Part shown: positions 16,518 through 24,203 of the stretch, piece after piece | Numbering within the stretch: position 1 is the first letter of the stretch | Layout of the letters: each line of letters begins with the position of its first letter | Assembly (NCBI RefSeq): GCF_900112205.1 | Contig: NZ_FOKW01000007.1 | Location: forward strand, 124,001-188,000 | Direction of reading: 5' to 3' | DNA length: 64,000 nt | Source: Natronobacterium haloterrestre | GTDB taxonomy: Archaea > Halobacteriota > Halobacteria > Halobacteriales > Natrialbaceae | Program-made: the position numbers and the translations under genes | Notes under the pieces: model-generated | The model's input: the letters and a program-made list of their open reading frames with translations, nothing else | What the model was told of the DNA's origin: nothing | Databases searched by the model: none

Positions 16518-18209
16518 CTAATCGTGGACCAGCACGTCGAGCACGTCCGGTCCGTCGCGGGCCAGCGCCGCCTCGAGCGCGCCCTCGATCTCGTCGGGCG
16601 TCTCCACGCGCCGAGCGGTCGCGCCGTGGCTCTCCGCGTTCCGGGCGATGTCGACCGCCGGCTCGAAGTCCATCCCGACGAACTCGTAGTCGTCTTCCTC
16701 GCCGCCCAGCAGATCTAGCGTGTTGTCCTTCAGGATGCGGTAGTTGCGGTTGTCCGAGACGACGACAGTCAGATCGAGGTCGTACCGCGCCGCGCTGTAG
16801 ATCGCGTGGGGGTAGTAGAGGTACGAGCCGTCCCCGATGAACCCGAGCACGTCCCGGGGTTCGTCCCGCTGGGACTCGGCCAGCGCCGCGCCGACGGCAG
16901 CCGGTAGCCCGTACCCCAGCCCGCCGCCCTTGTTCGAGACGTACTGCTCGGATTCGAACTCCCATCGGGTCAACAGGGCGTACTTCGAGGTGACGGCCTC
17001 GTCGACGACGAAGGCGTCGCCGGCGACCCGTTCCATCGCGTCGGCCAGTTGCGCCTTCGAGGCCCGCGGATCGTCGGGGGCCTCGTCCTCGCCCAGCGCT
17101 GCCATCTGGGCCTCGACCATCTCCTTGACGGCGGCGACGTGCTCGAGGCGTTCGGCGACGGTCGCGTCGTCGATCCGCTCGCGAACGCGGTCCGCGAGCT
17201 CCCGCAGGGCGAGCCCGGGGTCACCGAGGACGGCCGCGTCGGCCGGCTCGTTCTTGCCGAGTTGCCAGCCGTCGTCCCCGACGTGGATGCAGGTCGTTCC
17301 CGGGTCGACCAGCGGGTCCTCGTGCCGGGTCAGCGTCGTATTCGTCGAACAGCCGGCGAAGACGATCGTGTCGGCGTCCAGCAGCGTCGACGCGAGGTCC
17401 TCGTCGGGCGGGAGATGCGAGACCCACTGCTCGTGGGCCGTCGGGAAGTCGACCTCGCTCGCCAGAATTTCGGCGTGTACCCGCGCCCCCGAGGCTTCCG
17501 CGAGGGCGACCGCCGCGTCGACGCCGTCCTCGCTCGAGCGAGCGACGTGATCGCCGACGACCAGCACGGGGTCGTCGGCCTCGACGAGCAACTCCGCCGC
17601 GCGCTCGAGGGCCGCGGGATCGCCCCGGCCGGCCGAGGGGATCGGCCCGAGCCGCTCCGGTTCGGCGTCGGTCTCGGCGAGCATGACGTCCAGCGGGAGT
17701 CCGAGGAAGACCGGGCCGGTCGGCGGCGTCAGCGCGACCCGGAACGCCCGCCGGAGCATCGTCGGCAGCGCCGCCACGTCCAGCACCTCGTCGGACCACT
17801 TGCAGAACTGGTCCGTCAACTCGCGCAGGTCGCCCGAGAGGATCGGCTCCTCGTGGCGGAAGTCGGTGCTGTGGTTGCCCGCCGTGACGACCAGCGGCGC
17901 GCCCGCCATCTTCGCGGCGTAGAGGTTACCGAGCCCGTGGGCGACGCCCGGCGCGATGTGGAGGTTGGCGACGCCGACCGACGTGATCGATCCGTCGTCG
18001 CGGGAGTGGTATCGCCGCGTCTGGGCGTACCCCGCGGCCATCCCGACCGCCACGTCCTCGTGCAGTCCCAGGACGTACTCGAGGTCGCCGCGGCTGATCG
18101 CGTCCACGACCGGCAGTTCCGTCGTCCCCGGATTCCCGAAGACGTAGTCGACGCCGTAGGACTCGAGCGCGTCGCTGACGAGATCCGCACCGGTGTAGCT
18201 GCCCGTCAT
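16518..18209 (-). CDS. Thiamine-diphosphate-dependent decarboxylase/acetolactate synthase-like enzyme
   Basis: 563 residues in the usual PYR-middle-PP order. The catalytic Glu of the PYR domain is in GLHEDVAVGMAAGYAQTR (about residue 51), followed by GAPLVVTAGNHSTDFRHEEPIL, which resembles benzoylformate decarboxylase more than acetolactate synthase. The ThDP/Mg motif is FIGDGSYLYYP...NRNYRILKDN at about residues 457-490. Middle domain VVGDHVARSSEDGVDAAV. The substrate is probably a 2-keto acid; benzoylformate-like, sulfopyruvate-like and oxalyl-CoA-like enzymes share this fold. Divergent from the beta-propeller gene, with 105 nt between the two starts. Confidence 0.87.
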   Translation of the reverse strand: MTGSYTGADLVSDALESYGVDYVFGNPGTTELPVVDAISRGDLEYVLGLHEDVAVGMAAGYAQTRRYHSRDDGSITSVGVANLHIAPGVAHGLGNLYAAKMAGAPLVVTAGNHSTDFRHEEPILSGDLRELTDQFCKWSDEVLDVAALPTMLRRAFRVALTPPTGPVFLGLPLDVMLAETDAEPERLGPIPSAGRGDPAALERAAELLVEADDPVLVVGDHVARSSEDGVDAAVALAEASGARVHAEILASEVDFPTAHEQWVSHLPPDEDLASTLLDADTIVFAGCSTNTTLTRHEDPLVDPGTTCIHVGDDGWQLGKNEPADAAVLGDPGLALRELADRVRERIDDATVAERLEHVAAVKEMVEAQMAALGEDEAPDDPRASKAQLADAMERVAGDAFVVDEAVTSKYALLTRWEFESEQYVSNKGGGLGYGLPAAVGAALAESQRDEPRDVLGFIGDGSYLYYPHAIYSAARYDLDLTVVVSDNRNYRILKDNTLDLLGGEEDDYEFVGMDFEPAVDIARNAESHGATARRVETPDEIEGALEAALARDGPDVLDVLVHD

Positions 18210-18314
18210 GCTCTATCGTGTCCTTCGATAACACATCAATCTGTGTGTTCCAGCGGGGTCGTCTTCCTTTCCGCTTTTCCAGTCATTACGTGGGTCCGTC
18301 GCGACGAGTCACGC

Positions 18315-19229
18315 ATGCACGACCGATTGCTCGTCCTCAACAAGGACTCGGACACGATGTCGGTGATCGACGCCGAGACCGGCGACACCGAGACCGTCGT
18401 CGAGACCGAGTTCAACCCTCACGAGATCGCCGTGACGCCGAACGGGACGAAGGCCTACGTCACCTGCTCGCTCGGCGAGACGCTGCTCGCGTTCGACACG
18501 GAGACCTGGGAGCGCACCGCCGAACTGACTCACGAGGGGTTCGACTTCCCCCACGGGCTGGCGATCCGGGAGCGGGCCGGCGAGTTGTGGCTCGCCTCGA
18601 CCGGCAGCAGCCGCGTCTACGTGATCGACGTCGAAACCGACGAGATCCTGACGGACTTCCCGACCCACCAGGCCAAGTCCCACATGGTGGCGCTGACCCC
18701 CGACGAGGGGCGGGCGTTCGTCGCCAACATCGGCAGCGGGAACGTAACCGCCATCGACTGCGAGGAGCGGCGGATCCTCGCGGACCCCGAGGTCGGCGAG
18801 GAACCCGAAGGGATCGAGGTCCACCCGGAGGCTGGACTGCTCGTCGCCAACCAGGAAGACGGGATGCTCTCCGTGCTCGACCCCGACACGTTCGAGAAAA
18901 CCGGCCGCGCGCTGCTCGGCGAGACCCCGATCCGCGTCGTGAGTTCGCCGGACGGGCGACACGTCCTCGTCCCGAACCGGGAATCGAACGACGTCTCGCT
19001 GATCGACACCCGACATCGCCGCGACGGTGAGCGACAGCCGTGGGAGATCGCCCGGATCCCGGTCGGTATCTGGCCCGGCGGGACCGTCTTCGATCCGGAC
19101 GGCGAGTGCGCGTTCGTCGCGAACAACAAGACCAACGACGTGTCGGTGATCGACTGCGAGACCTGGACCGAGACCGAGCGCTACGGGACGGAACTCCACC
19201 CGGACGGGATCGCCTACCTCGAGCGGTAA
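18315..19229 (+). CDS. YVTN-type beta-propeller protein
   Basis: 304 residues from the ATG at 18315. Seven repeats of about 40 residues carry the YVTN pattern (SVIDAETGDTETVVETEFNPHEIAVTPNGTKAYVT, RVYVIDVETDEILTDFPTHQAKSHMVALTPDEGRAFVANI, SVIDCETWTETERYGTELHPDGIAYL). There is no signal peptide, so it is cytoplasmic. The family forms seven-bladed propellers that bind ligands or proteins; it includes heme d1 biosynthesis protein NirF, but this copy lacks the conserved His residues of d1 proteins and is far from the d1 operon. It is divergent from the ThDP enzyme gene; the role is unknown. Confidence 0.85.
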   Translation: MHDRLLVLNKDSDTMSVIDAETGDTETVVETEFNPHEIAVTPNGTKAYVTCSLGETLLAFDTETWERTAELTHEGFDFPHGLAIRERAGELWLASTGSSRVYVIDVETDEILTDFPTHQAKSHMVALTPDEGRAFVANIGSGNVTAIDCEERRILADPEVGEEPEGIEVHPEAGLLVANQEDGMLSVLDPDTFEKTGRALLGETPIRVVSSPDGRHVLVPNRESNDVSLIDTRHRRDGERQPWEIARIPVGIWPGGTVFDPDGECAFVANNKTNDVSVIDCETWTETERYGTELHPDGIAYLER

Positions 19230-19310
19230 GGGGAGTCGACGGCTGCTCGACCGGCGAGCACCTGTCTATCCACCCACGGAATTATACGTCAGTTCGTTGT
19301 CCCTCGAGGC

Positions 19311-20171
19311 ATGGCGCTCTCGCGACGTGGGACCGGCGTCCGGACGACGACCCACGCGTTCTGGTCGCAGGTCCATCCCGTCTTCATGTTGCCGCCGCTC
19401 GCCGCGTCCCTGTTCGGTGCGATCCTCGCTCGAGACGTCGTGCCCTCCCTCGCCGCGGTCCACGTCGTTGCGATGTTCGCGGCGGTGTATACGGCCCACG
19501 TCAAGGACGGCTACGTCGACTTCCACGTTCGCGGCGAGGACGACGACCACCCACTGACGGAACGCGGCTGTCGGGTCGGCCTCGCACTCTCCACGACGGT
19601 GTTCGCGGCGTGTGTCGTCTTCCTGGGCGTCGCGGTCGACCTCGTCGCGGTCGCGCTGACCGTGCCGACGTGGCTGATCGCCTACCACCACGCGCCACAA
19701 CTGGACACGAACCCGCTGACGGCCACCACGGGATATCCACTCGGCATCTCGCTTTCCCTGCTCGGGGGGTTCTACGTCCAGGCCGAGGCGTTCGCCGCGG
19801 TCCCGATCGGGTTCGCGGTCGTCTTCCTCGTGCTCCTGTCCGGGGTCAAGGTGATCGACGACGCCCAGGACTACGACTACGATCGGTCGATCGAGAAGCG
19901 CACGGTCGCCGTGACCGTCGGGCCGACGCGGGCCTACGACGTCGCCTACGGGCTGATGGCGACCGCCTTGCTCGCCGTCGTCGCGTTTGCCGTCGCCCGT
20001 GTCTTCCCCCCGTCGTCGGCCCTGGCCGCGCTGGCGTTCGCCGCGGTGGCCGCCGTTGCCAGGCGCGCCGAACCGGACCTCGCGACGATGCTGCTGATCC
20101 GGGGGGCGTACGTCTTCCTGGCGATCCTGGTTGCGGCGGTGTGGTTCGAGCCGCTGGTCGGTACCGCGTGA
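19311..20171 (+). CDS. UbiA-family prenyltransferase
   Basis: 286 residues with eight or nine membrane helices. The two Asp-rich loops that bind Mg-prenyl diphosphate are present: KDGYVDFHVRGEDDDHP (about residues 64-82) and GVKVIDDAQDYDYDRSIEKRTVAVTVG (about residues 177-203). This two-loop layout is the UbiA signature. Substrates in archaea include geranylgeranyl diphosphate for lipids, menaquinone or heme o; CtaB in this window is a separate gene, so this is more likely a lipid or quinone enzyme. Single gene. Confidence 0.87.
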   Translation: MALSRRGTGVRTTTHAFWSQVHPVFMLPPLAASLFGAILARDVVPSLAAVHVVAMFAAVYTAHVKDGYVDFHVRGEDDDHPLTERGCRVGLALSTTVFAACVVFLGVAVDLVAVALTVPTWLIAYHHAPQLDTNPLTATTGYPLGISLSLLGGFYVQAEAFAAVPIGFAVVFLVLLSGVKVIDDAQDYDYDRSIEKRTVAVTVGPTRAYDVAYGLMATALLAVVAFAVARVFPPSSALAALAFAAVAAVARRAEPDLATMLLIRGAYVFLAILVAAVWFEPLVGTA

Positions 20172-20203
20172 ACCGGGTAGGGGTCCGGGGTAGGGTAGGC
20201 TTC

Positions 20204-20491
20204 CTACTCTCCTTCAACCTCCGCTCCCGCGTCCGGGGCGGCCTCTTCCGTCGCCCCCGGCGGTCGCCACCCTAGCTTCAGCGTTACCGCTTCGCGCTGC
20301 CCTCGCAGGATCGAGGATCGCTCGCGGACGCTTACCTCGTACGCGATCGAGTCAGACGGCCGGAGATCGACCGTCTTGTTTCCAGCACGCACCGTCGCCT
20401 CGTCGCCGTCCTCGAGTTCGTCGGCGATGGTGCGCAGTTTTTCGGCGACCTCCTCGGGACTGACCTGTTCGGCGGAGACGGTTTCCACCAT
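20204..20491 (-). CDS. Amphi-Trp domain protein (first copy)
   Basis: 95 residues. Helical N-terminus (SPEEVAEKLRTIADELEDGDEATVRAG) followed by strands and a C-terminal ERSSILRGQREAVTLKLGWRPP with the Trp that names the domain. Amphi-Trp proteins are small haloarchaeal and bacterial proteins of unknown role, thought to bind ligands or other proteins. A second copy lies at 30342-30626. The start is the ATG at 20491. Confidence 0.82.
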   Translation of the reverse strand: MVETVSAEQVSPEEVAEKLRTIADELEDGDEATVRAGNKTVDLRPSDSIAYEVSVRERSSILRGQREAVTLKLGWRPPGATEEAAPDAGAEVEGE

Positions 20492-20744
20492 GGGCGTGGC
20501 CTCAACGATTTTCGGAATAAATCGTCTTCCTAACGCCTAAACAGGATTCTGAACGTCTCTACGACAAGAATTTCCCCGAAACAGGAACGTCAGATGCGGT
20601 GATGAGAACCGGTCCGTGTGAACCCGTCAGTTCGTGCTCACGATCTTGATTACTGATACTGAGTCCACACAGTGTACACAACGTATAAGCGGGCCTCAAA
20701 ATAATCCAGTAAGAAAAATAACTCCTCAGTAGAGAGCCAACGGT

Positions 20745-20972
20745 ATGGACAAACGACAGGACGGTCCCCGTTCTAATCCGGCTATAAAAAATGCCTTAGT
20801 CGTGACTGCAGCTATTCTCGGTTCAACGTTCATTGGAGTATGGGGCTTTATCGAAGTGACAGACAGCCTTGGAACTGTAGCAACGTGGATTTGGATCGGA
20901 ATTGGACTTGCTGCGGTCTATCTTCTCTACGACATCGCTAACAGCGTGAAGGAACTCGGGCACGAATCTTAA
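20745..20972 (+). CDS. 75-residue membrane protein in an AT-rich island
   Basis: Two hydrophobic helices (NALVVTAAILGSTFIGVWGFI and TWIWIGIGLAAVYLLYDIANSV) with a charged N-terminus. Codon use is visibly poorer in G/C than in neighbours (many A/T third positions), and the flanks 20500-20745 and 20973-21024 are also AT-richer. This suggests recent acquisition or a remnant of a mobile region. No family recognised. Confidence 0.6.
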   Translation: MDKRQDGPRSNPAIKNALVVTAAILGSTFIGVWGFIEVTDSLGTVATWIWIGIGLAAVYLLYDIANSVKELGHES

Positions 20973-21024
20973 TCGCTCAACACAGTCCTTGTTGCGCCCG
21001 GAAATATTATATAAATATAATAAA

Positions 21025-22203
21025 TCAGTTGGTGCTTACGATCTTGATCACGTCGCCCTCCTCGAGTTCGTAGTCCTCGCCTACCTCTCGGTTCGACTTG
21101 GCGTCGACCGCGTGGAGGTAGCCGTCGCCGATGTCGGAGTGGACGGCGTAGGCCAGGTCGACGGGCGTCGACCCCGCCGGAAGCAGGTGGGCGTCGGGGA
21201 GAATATTCCCGCTCCCGTCGGACCACTTCGAGGCGTCCTCGACGGGGTAGGCCGTGATGTGATCGAGCAGGTCGTAGACGGCGTAGTCAAGCGCCGACTG
21301 GACGCCGGTCCCGTCCCACTCGGCCATCGTGTCCGCGAGATCCTCGAGCGCCTCGCGCTGGGCGTCGCTGACGCCATCGCCGATCTCGAGGGTCTCGTCG
21401 CCGGGGTCGTAGTCGACCAGGTCGTTGTCGGCCGCACGGCGCAAGGCGAGTTCGCCCTCCGCGGTGGTCGGGATCACGGGTTTGTCGAGTTCGAGCAGTC
21501 GTTCGACGTTCTCCTCGGGGGCGACGTCGATCTTGTTGGCCGCGACGACGATCGGCTTGGTTCGCTCCCGGACCAGTCGCGCGAGTTCCTCCCGGTGCTC
21601 GTCCTCCCACTGGATCGGGTCCTCGGGATAGTCGAGTTCCCGCAGAACGGTCGCGATCCCCTTCGGCGAGGCACCGAAGCCCGAGAGCATGTCCGCCAGG
21701 GCGTCGTCGATGTCGAAGTCGGGCGAGCGGGACTTGCGCTCGACCGATTCCCAGTTGCGATCGACGATGCCCGCCAGCCAGAGGTCCATCTCCTCCTCGA
21801 TGAAGTCGATGTCCTCGAGCGGGTCGTGGTCGCCGATATCGACGGGTTCGCCCTTCTCGTTCGTGCCGCCGGAGGCGTCGACGACGTTGACGATCACGTC
21901 GGCGTTCGTCAGTTCGTCGAGGAACTGGTTGCCGAGGCCCTTCCCCTCGTGAGCCCCCGGCACCAGCCCCGCGACGTCGAGCAACTCGATCGGGACGTAG
22001 CGCTTGCCGTCCTCGCAGTCGTCGGCGTTACAGCGCTCGTCGCGCTCGAGGCAGGGACACTCCGTGCGGACGTAGCTCACCCCCCGGTTGGCGTCGATGG
22101 TCGTGAACGGGTAGTTGGCGACGTCCACGTCGGCCATCGTCGCCGCGGTGTAGAACGTGGACTTGCCGGCGTTTGGCTTTCCGGCAAGCGCGATCGAAAG
22201 CAT
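21025..22203 (-). CDS. ychF: YchF/Obg-type GTP-binding protein with TGS domain
   Basis: 392 residues from the ATG at 22203. Motifs in order: G1 AGKPNAGKSTF, switch/DNxPF-like ATMADVDVANYPFTTID, G3 LLDVAGLVPGAHEGKGLG, G4 AANKID near residue 225, and a C-terminal TGS domain (VDLAYAVHSDIGDGYLHAVDAKSNREVGEDYELEEGDVIKIVST). The insert DFDIDDALADMLSGFG between G3 and G4 matches the archaeal YchF-like branch. In bacterial YchF G4 is NMxE (ATP-specific); the NKID here predicts GTP. Likely role is ribosome-associated, in translation quality control. The frame runs beyond 22203 to 22488 but family alignment supports the shorter start. Confidence 0.9.
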   Translation of the reverse strand: MLSIALAGKPNAGKSTFYTAATMADVDVANYPFTTIDANRGVSYVRTECPCLERDERCNADDCEDGKRYVPIELLDVAGLVPGAHEGKGLGNQFLDELTNADVIVNVVDASGGTNEKGEPVDIGDHDPLEDIDFIEEEMDLWLAGIVDRNWESVERKSRSPDFDIDDALADMLSGFGASPKGIATVLRELDYPEDPIQWEDEHREELARLVRERTKPIVVAANKIDVAPEENVERLLELDKPVIPTTAEGELALRRAADNDLVDYDPGDETLEIGDGVSDAQREALEDLADTMAEWDGTGVQSALDYAVYDLLDHITAYPVEDASKWSDGSGNILPDAHLLPAGSTPVDLAYAVHSDIGDGYLHAVDAKSNREVGEDYELEEGDVIKIVSTN

Positions 22204-22363
22204 GGGAAGGGGTAGCGTCGTCGTCTCAAATTGTCTTTCGATTCGGGAAGGGGTGGTCTCGGCCGGTTCCCGACCGATCCGGGTACCCGGGCCCGGGGAA
22301 CGGCGACGAATCGCTCGATCGGCCGAAGCGCTGAACTTCCAGGCCCGGGATACACGGACGTTT

Positions 22364-23092
22364 ATGGGAGGAGAGTCCGCTGGTGCGGTCGGCCGGGCCG
22401 ACGCCGGGCCCGGGTCCGACGATCTCTCGATCGAGCCGTTTCTCGAGGGCTCGTCGTTCGACACGGACGGCCGGATCGAGATCAGCATCTTCGTCTCGGG
22501 GGAGGGGACGCTCGAGGAGAGCGAACTCGACGTGTTTCTCAGGCAGACGCGGATCGACCCCGGCGAACGGATCGAGATCGGGGTCTTCGTCTCGGGGATC
22601 GATCGCGTCGAGGAGAACGAACTCAGCGTCTTTCACGGCCACGAGGAGGTAATCGACCTGGAGGATCCCGGCGTCGTTCGCCGGAACGCGACGGCGGCGT
22701 CCGATGCTCGAGAGGGACGCGACGGCCCCACGGAAGCGCGAATCGATTCCGAGACCCCCTCCCAGGGCGATTACGTCCATCCCGTCGTCTTCCGCGAGGG
22801 CTCAGACGGAAGGAGCGACTACGCTCTCGAAGGGAAGACCCTCGACGGGAACGCGGACGCGAACCCGGCGTACATCTTCGAACTCAACACTCGAGCGGGC
22901 GCACCGCCGGGCGAGTACTCGCTGCCGATCGTGTTCACCTATCACTCCGAGGACGGCGTCAAGCAGGTCAAGAACGCGCCCTCCGTCCACATCAACGACT
23001 GGCGCGAGCGGTGGGAACCCTGGCTCACGCGCGGCGTCGCGACGCTCGCGTTCGTGACCGTGGTCGCGCTGTCGTGGATCGCGGTCACGTAG
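22364..23092 (+). CDS. Tail-anchored protein with a duplicated beta module
   Basis: 242 residues from the ATG at 22364. There is no N-terminal signal; a single hydrophobic helix ends the chain (GVATLAFVTVVALSWIAVT), so it is either tail-anchored with its bulk in the cytoplasm or has an unusual export route. Residues about 22-50 and 51-80 repeat one another (GRIEISIFVSGEGTLEESELDVFL / ERIEIGVFVSGIDRVEENELSVFH). The later segment GEYSLPIVFTYHSEDGVKQVKNAPSVHINDWRERWEPW has the look of an immunoglobulin-like domain. I do not recognise the family. Divergent from ychF. Confidence 0.6.
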   Translation: MGGESAGAVGRADAGPGSDDLSIEPFLEGSSFDTDGRIEISIFVSGEGTLEESELDVFLRQTRIDPGERIEIGVFVSGIDRVEENELSVFHGHEEVIDLEDPGVVRRNATAASDAREGRDGPTEARIDSETPSQGDYVHPVVFREGSDGRSDYALEGKTLDGNADANPAYIFELNTRAGAPPGEYSLPIVFTYHSEDGVKQVKNAPSVHINDWRERWEPWLTRGVATLAFVTVVALSWIAVT

Positions 23093-23200
23093 CAGTCGGG
23101 AGAAGTCGACCGTCGTGCGGGAAAAGGTGGGACTCGAGGACGAACGTCGTGGCTCGGCGGCTGGCCGGAACCGCTCGAGACCGTCGAGGTCGGAACGACG

Positions 23201-23935
23201 TTACCGGAGTTCGACCGCCATCATCACCTCGTCGACGTAGTGGCCGTCGAGCTTGTAGTGGTCCTCCCGCACGGCCTCGGTCTCCCAGTCGTGGGCCTCG
23301 AGGAACGCGATCGCCTCCTCGTTAGTCGAGGGCACGCTCTGGTAGACCTTCTCGTACCCGTTGGTGCCTGCCCACTCGAGGCCCCGCGAGAGCAGGTGCG
23401 AGCCGATTCCGTGGCCGCGATACCCTTCGAGGACGCCGACGGTGAGTTCCGCGGTGTGGCTCAACTTGTCCAGTTCCGGCGCGTAGAGGTGGACCCAGCC
23501 GACTACCTCCTCCTCGACCGTCGCCACGAAGAACATCCGGGACTCGAGTTCGTTCTGTCGCAGCAGCGCCTCCTCGTGGTCGATCTCGTCGGCGACGCTC
23601 TCGGCGACGATGTAGGTCCGCTCCTCGGCGACCTGACGGATCGCGCCGACGATCCCCGAGAGGTCCTCCTGGCGCGCCGGCCGGATGTGGAACTCGAGGT
23701 CCTCGGAGACGTACTCCTCTTCGGCCCCGGCGTCGATCGTGACCCGGAGTTTGCCGTCTTCCTCCTCGAGTCGGCCGTCCCGTTTGAGGATCGCGATGTG
23801 GTGGCGGAATCCGCTCGGATCGATGCCCAGGTGGTCCCGGGTCTCGTCCGGGTCGGCGGCCCCGTGTCGCTCGACGTACTCGTAGATGCGTTTCCGGTCC
23901 TCGTGCCCGAATTCGAGCGATTCGCCGATTTCCAT
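23201..23935 (-). CDS. Winged-helix/GNAT N-acetyltransferase
   Basis: 244 residues. An N-terminal winged helix (RKRIYEYVERHGAADPDETRDHLGIDPSGFRHHIAILKRDGRLEEEDGKLRVTI) is fused to a GNAT domain with the acetyl-CoA loop VGVLEGYRGHGIGSHLLSRGLEWA (R/QxxGxG/A). The DNA-binding-like part resembles helix-turn-helix proteins that modulate regulation, while the GNAT part resembles acetyltransferases acting on amino groups. Such fusions are common in haloarchaea, substrate unknown. A TATA-like ATTAAGTAA on the minus strand is about 27 nt upstream of the ATG at 23935. Upstream and divergent is a chemotaxis transducer. Confidence 0.85.
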   Translation of the reverse strand: MEIGESLEFGHEDRKRIYEYVERHGAADPDETRDHLGIDPSGFRHHIAILKRDGRLEEEDGKLRVTIDAGAEEEYVSEDLEFHIRPARQEDLSGIVGAIRQVAEERTYIVAESVADEIDHEEALLRQNELESRMFFVATVEEEVVGWVHLYAPELDKLSHTAELTVGVLEGYRGHGIGSHLLSRGLEWAGTNGYEKVYQSVPSTNEEAIAFLEAHDWETEAVREDHYKLDGHYVDEVMMAVELR

Positions 23936-24203
23936 GGCATGTTATACCAGACCACATTACTTAATCCTTCGCTCGGGACGCGGCCCGGACGCCCCTTCTC
24001 CTCGCGGACGGTCGACGCAACCGAACCGTCGTCCTCGCTGTCGAAAGCGGCCGGTCCCGTGTGGAGCAGTCGTCCGACCCGGTCCGCCGGGAGAAGACGG
24101 TAGCGAGCCCGGAAGTTACCGGATATACGAGAGGTGCCGTCCAAACCCAGTTTCGATCACATTTGGCCAGTACGTTTAATCGACATCTATCTGATGGGGC
24201 AGT

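Noticed and set aside
17049..18314. Long upstream extension of the beta-propeller frame (from 17049)
   Set aside because: It runs antisense to the ThDP enzyme; the propeller begins naturally at ATG 18315.
18315..19229. Beta-propeller as a third NirF
   Set aside because: It shares only the generic YVTN repeat, lacks the d1-type His positions and is 28 kb from the d1 operon.
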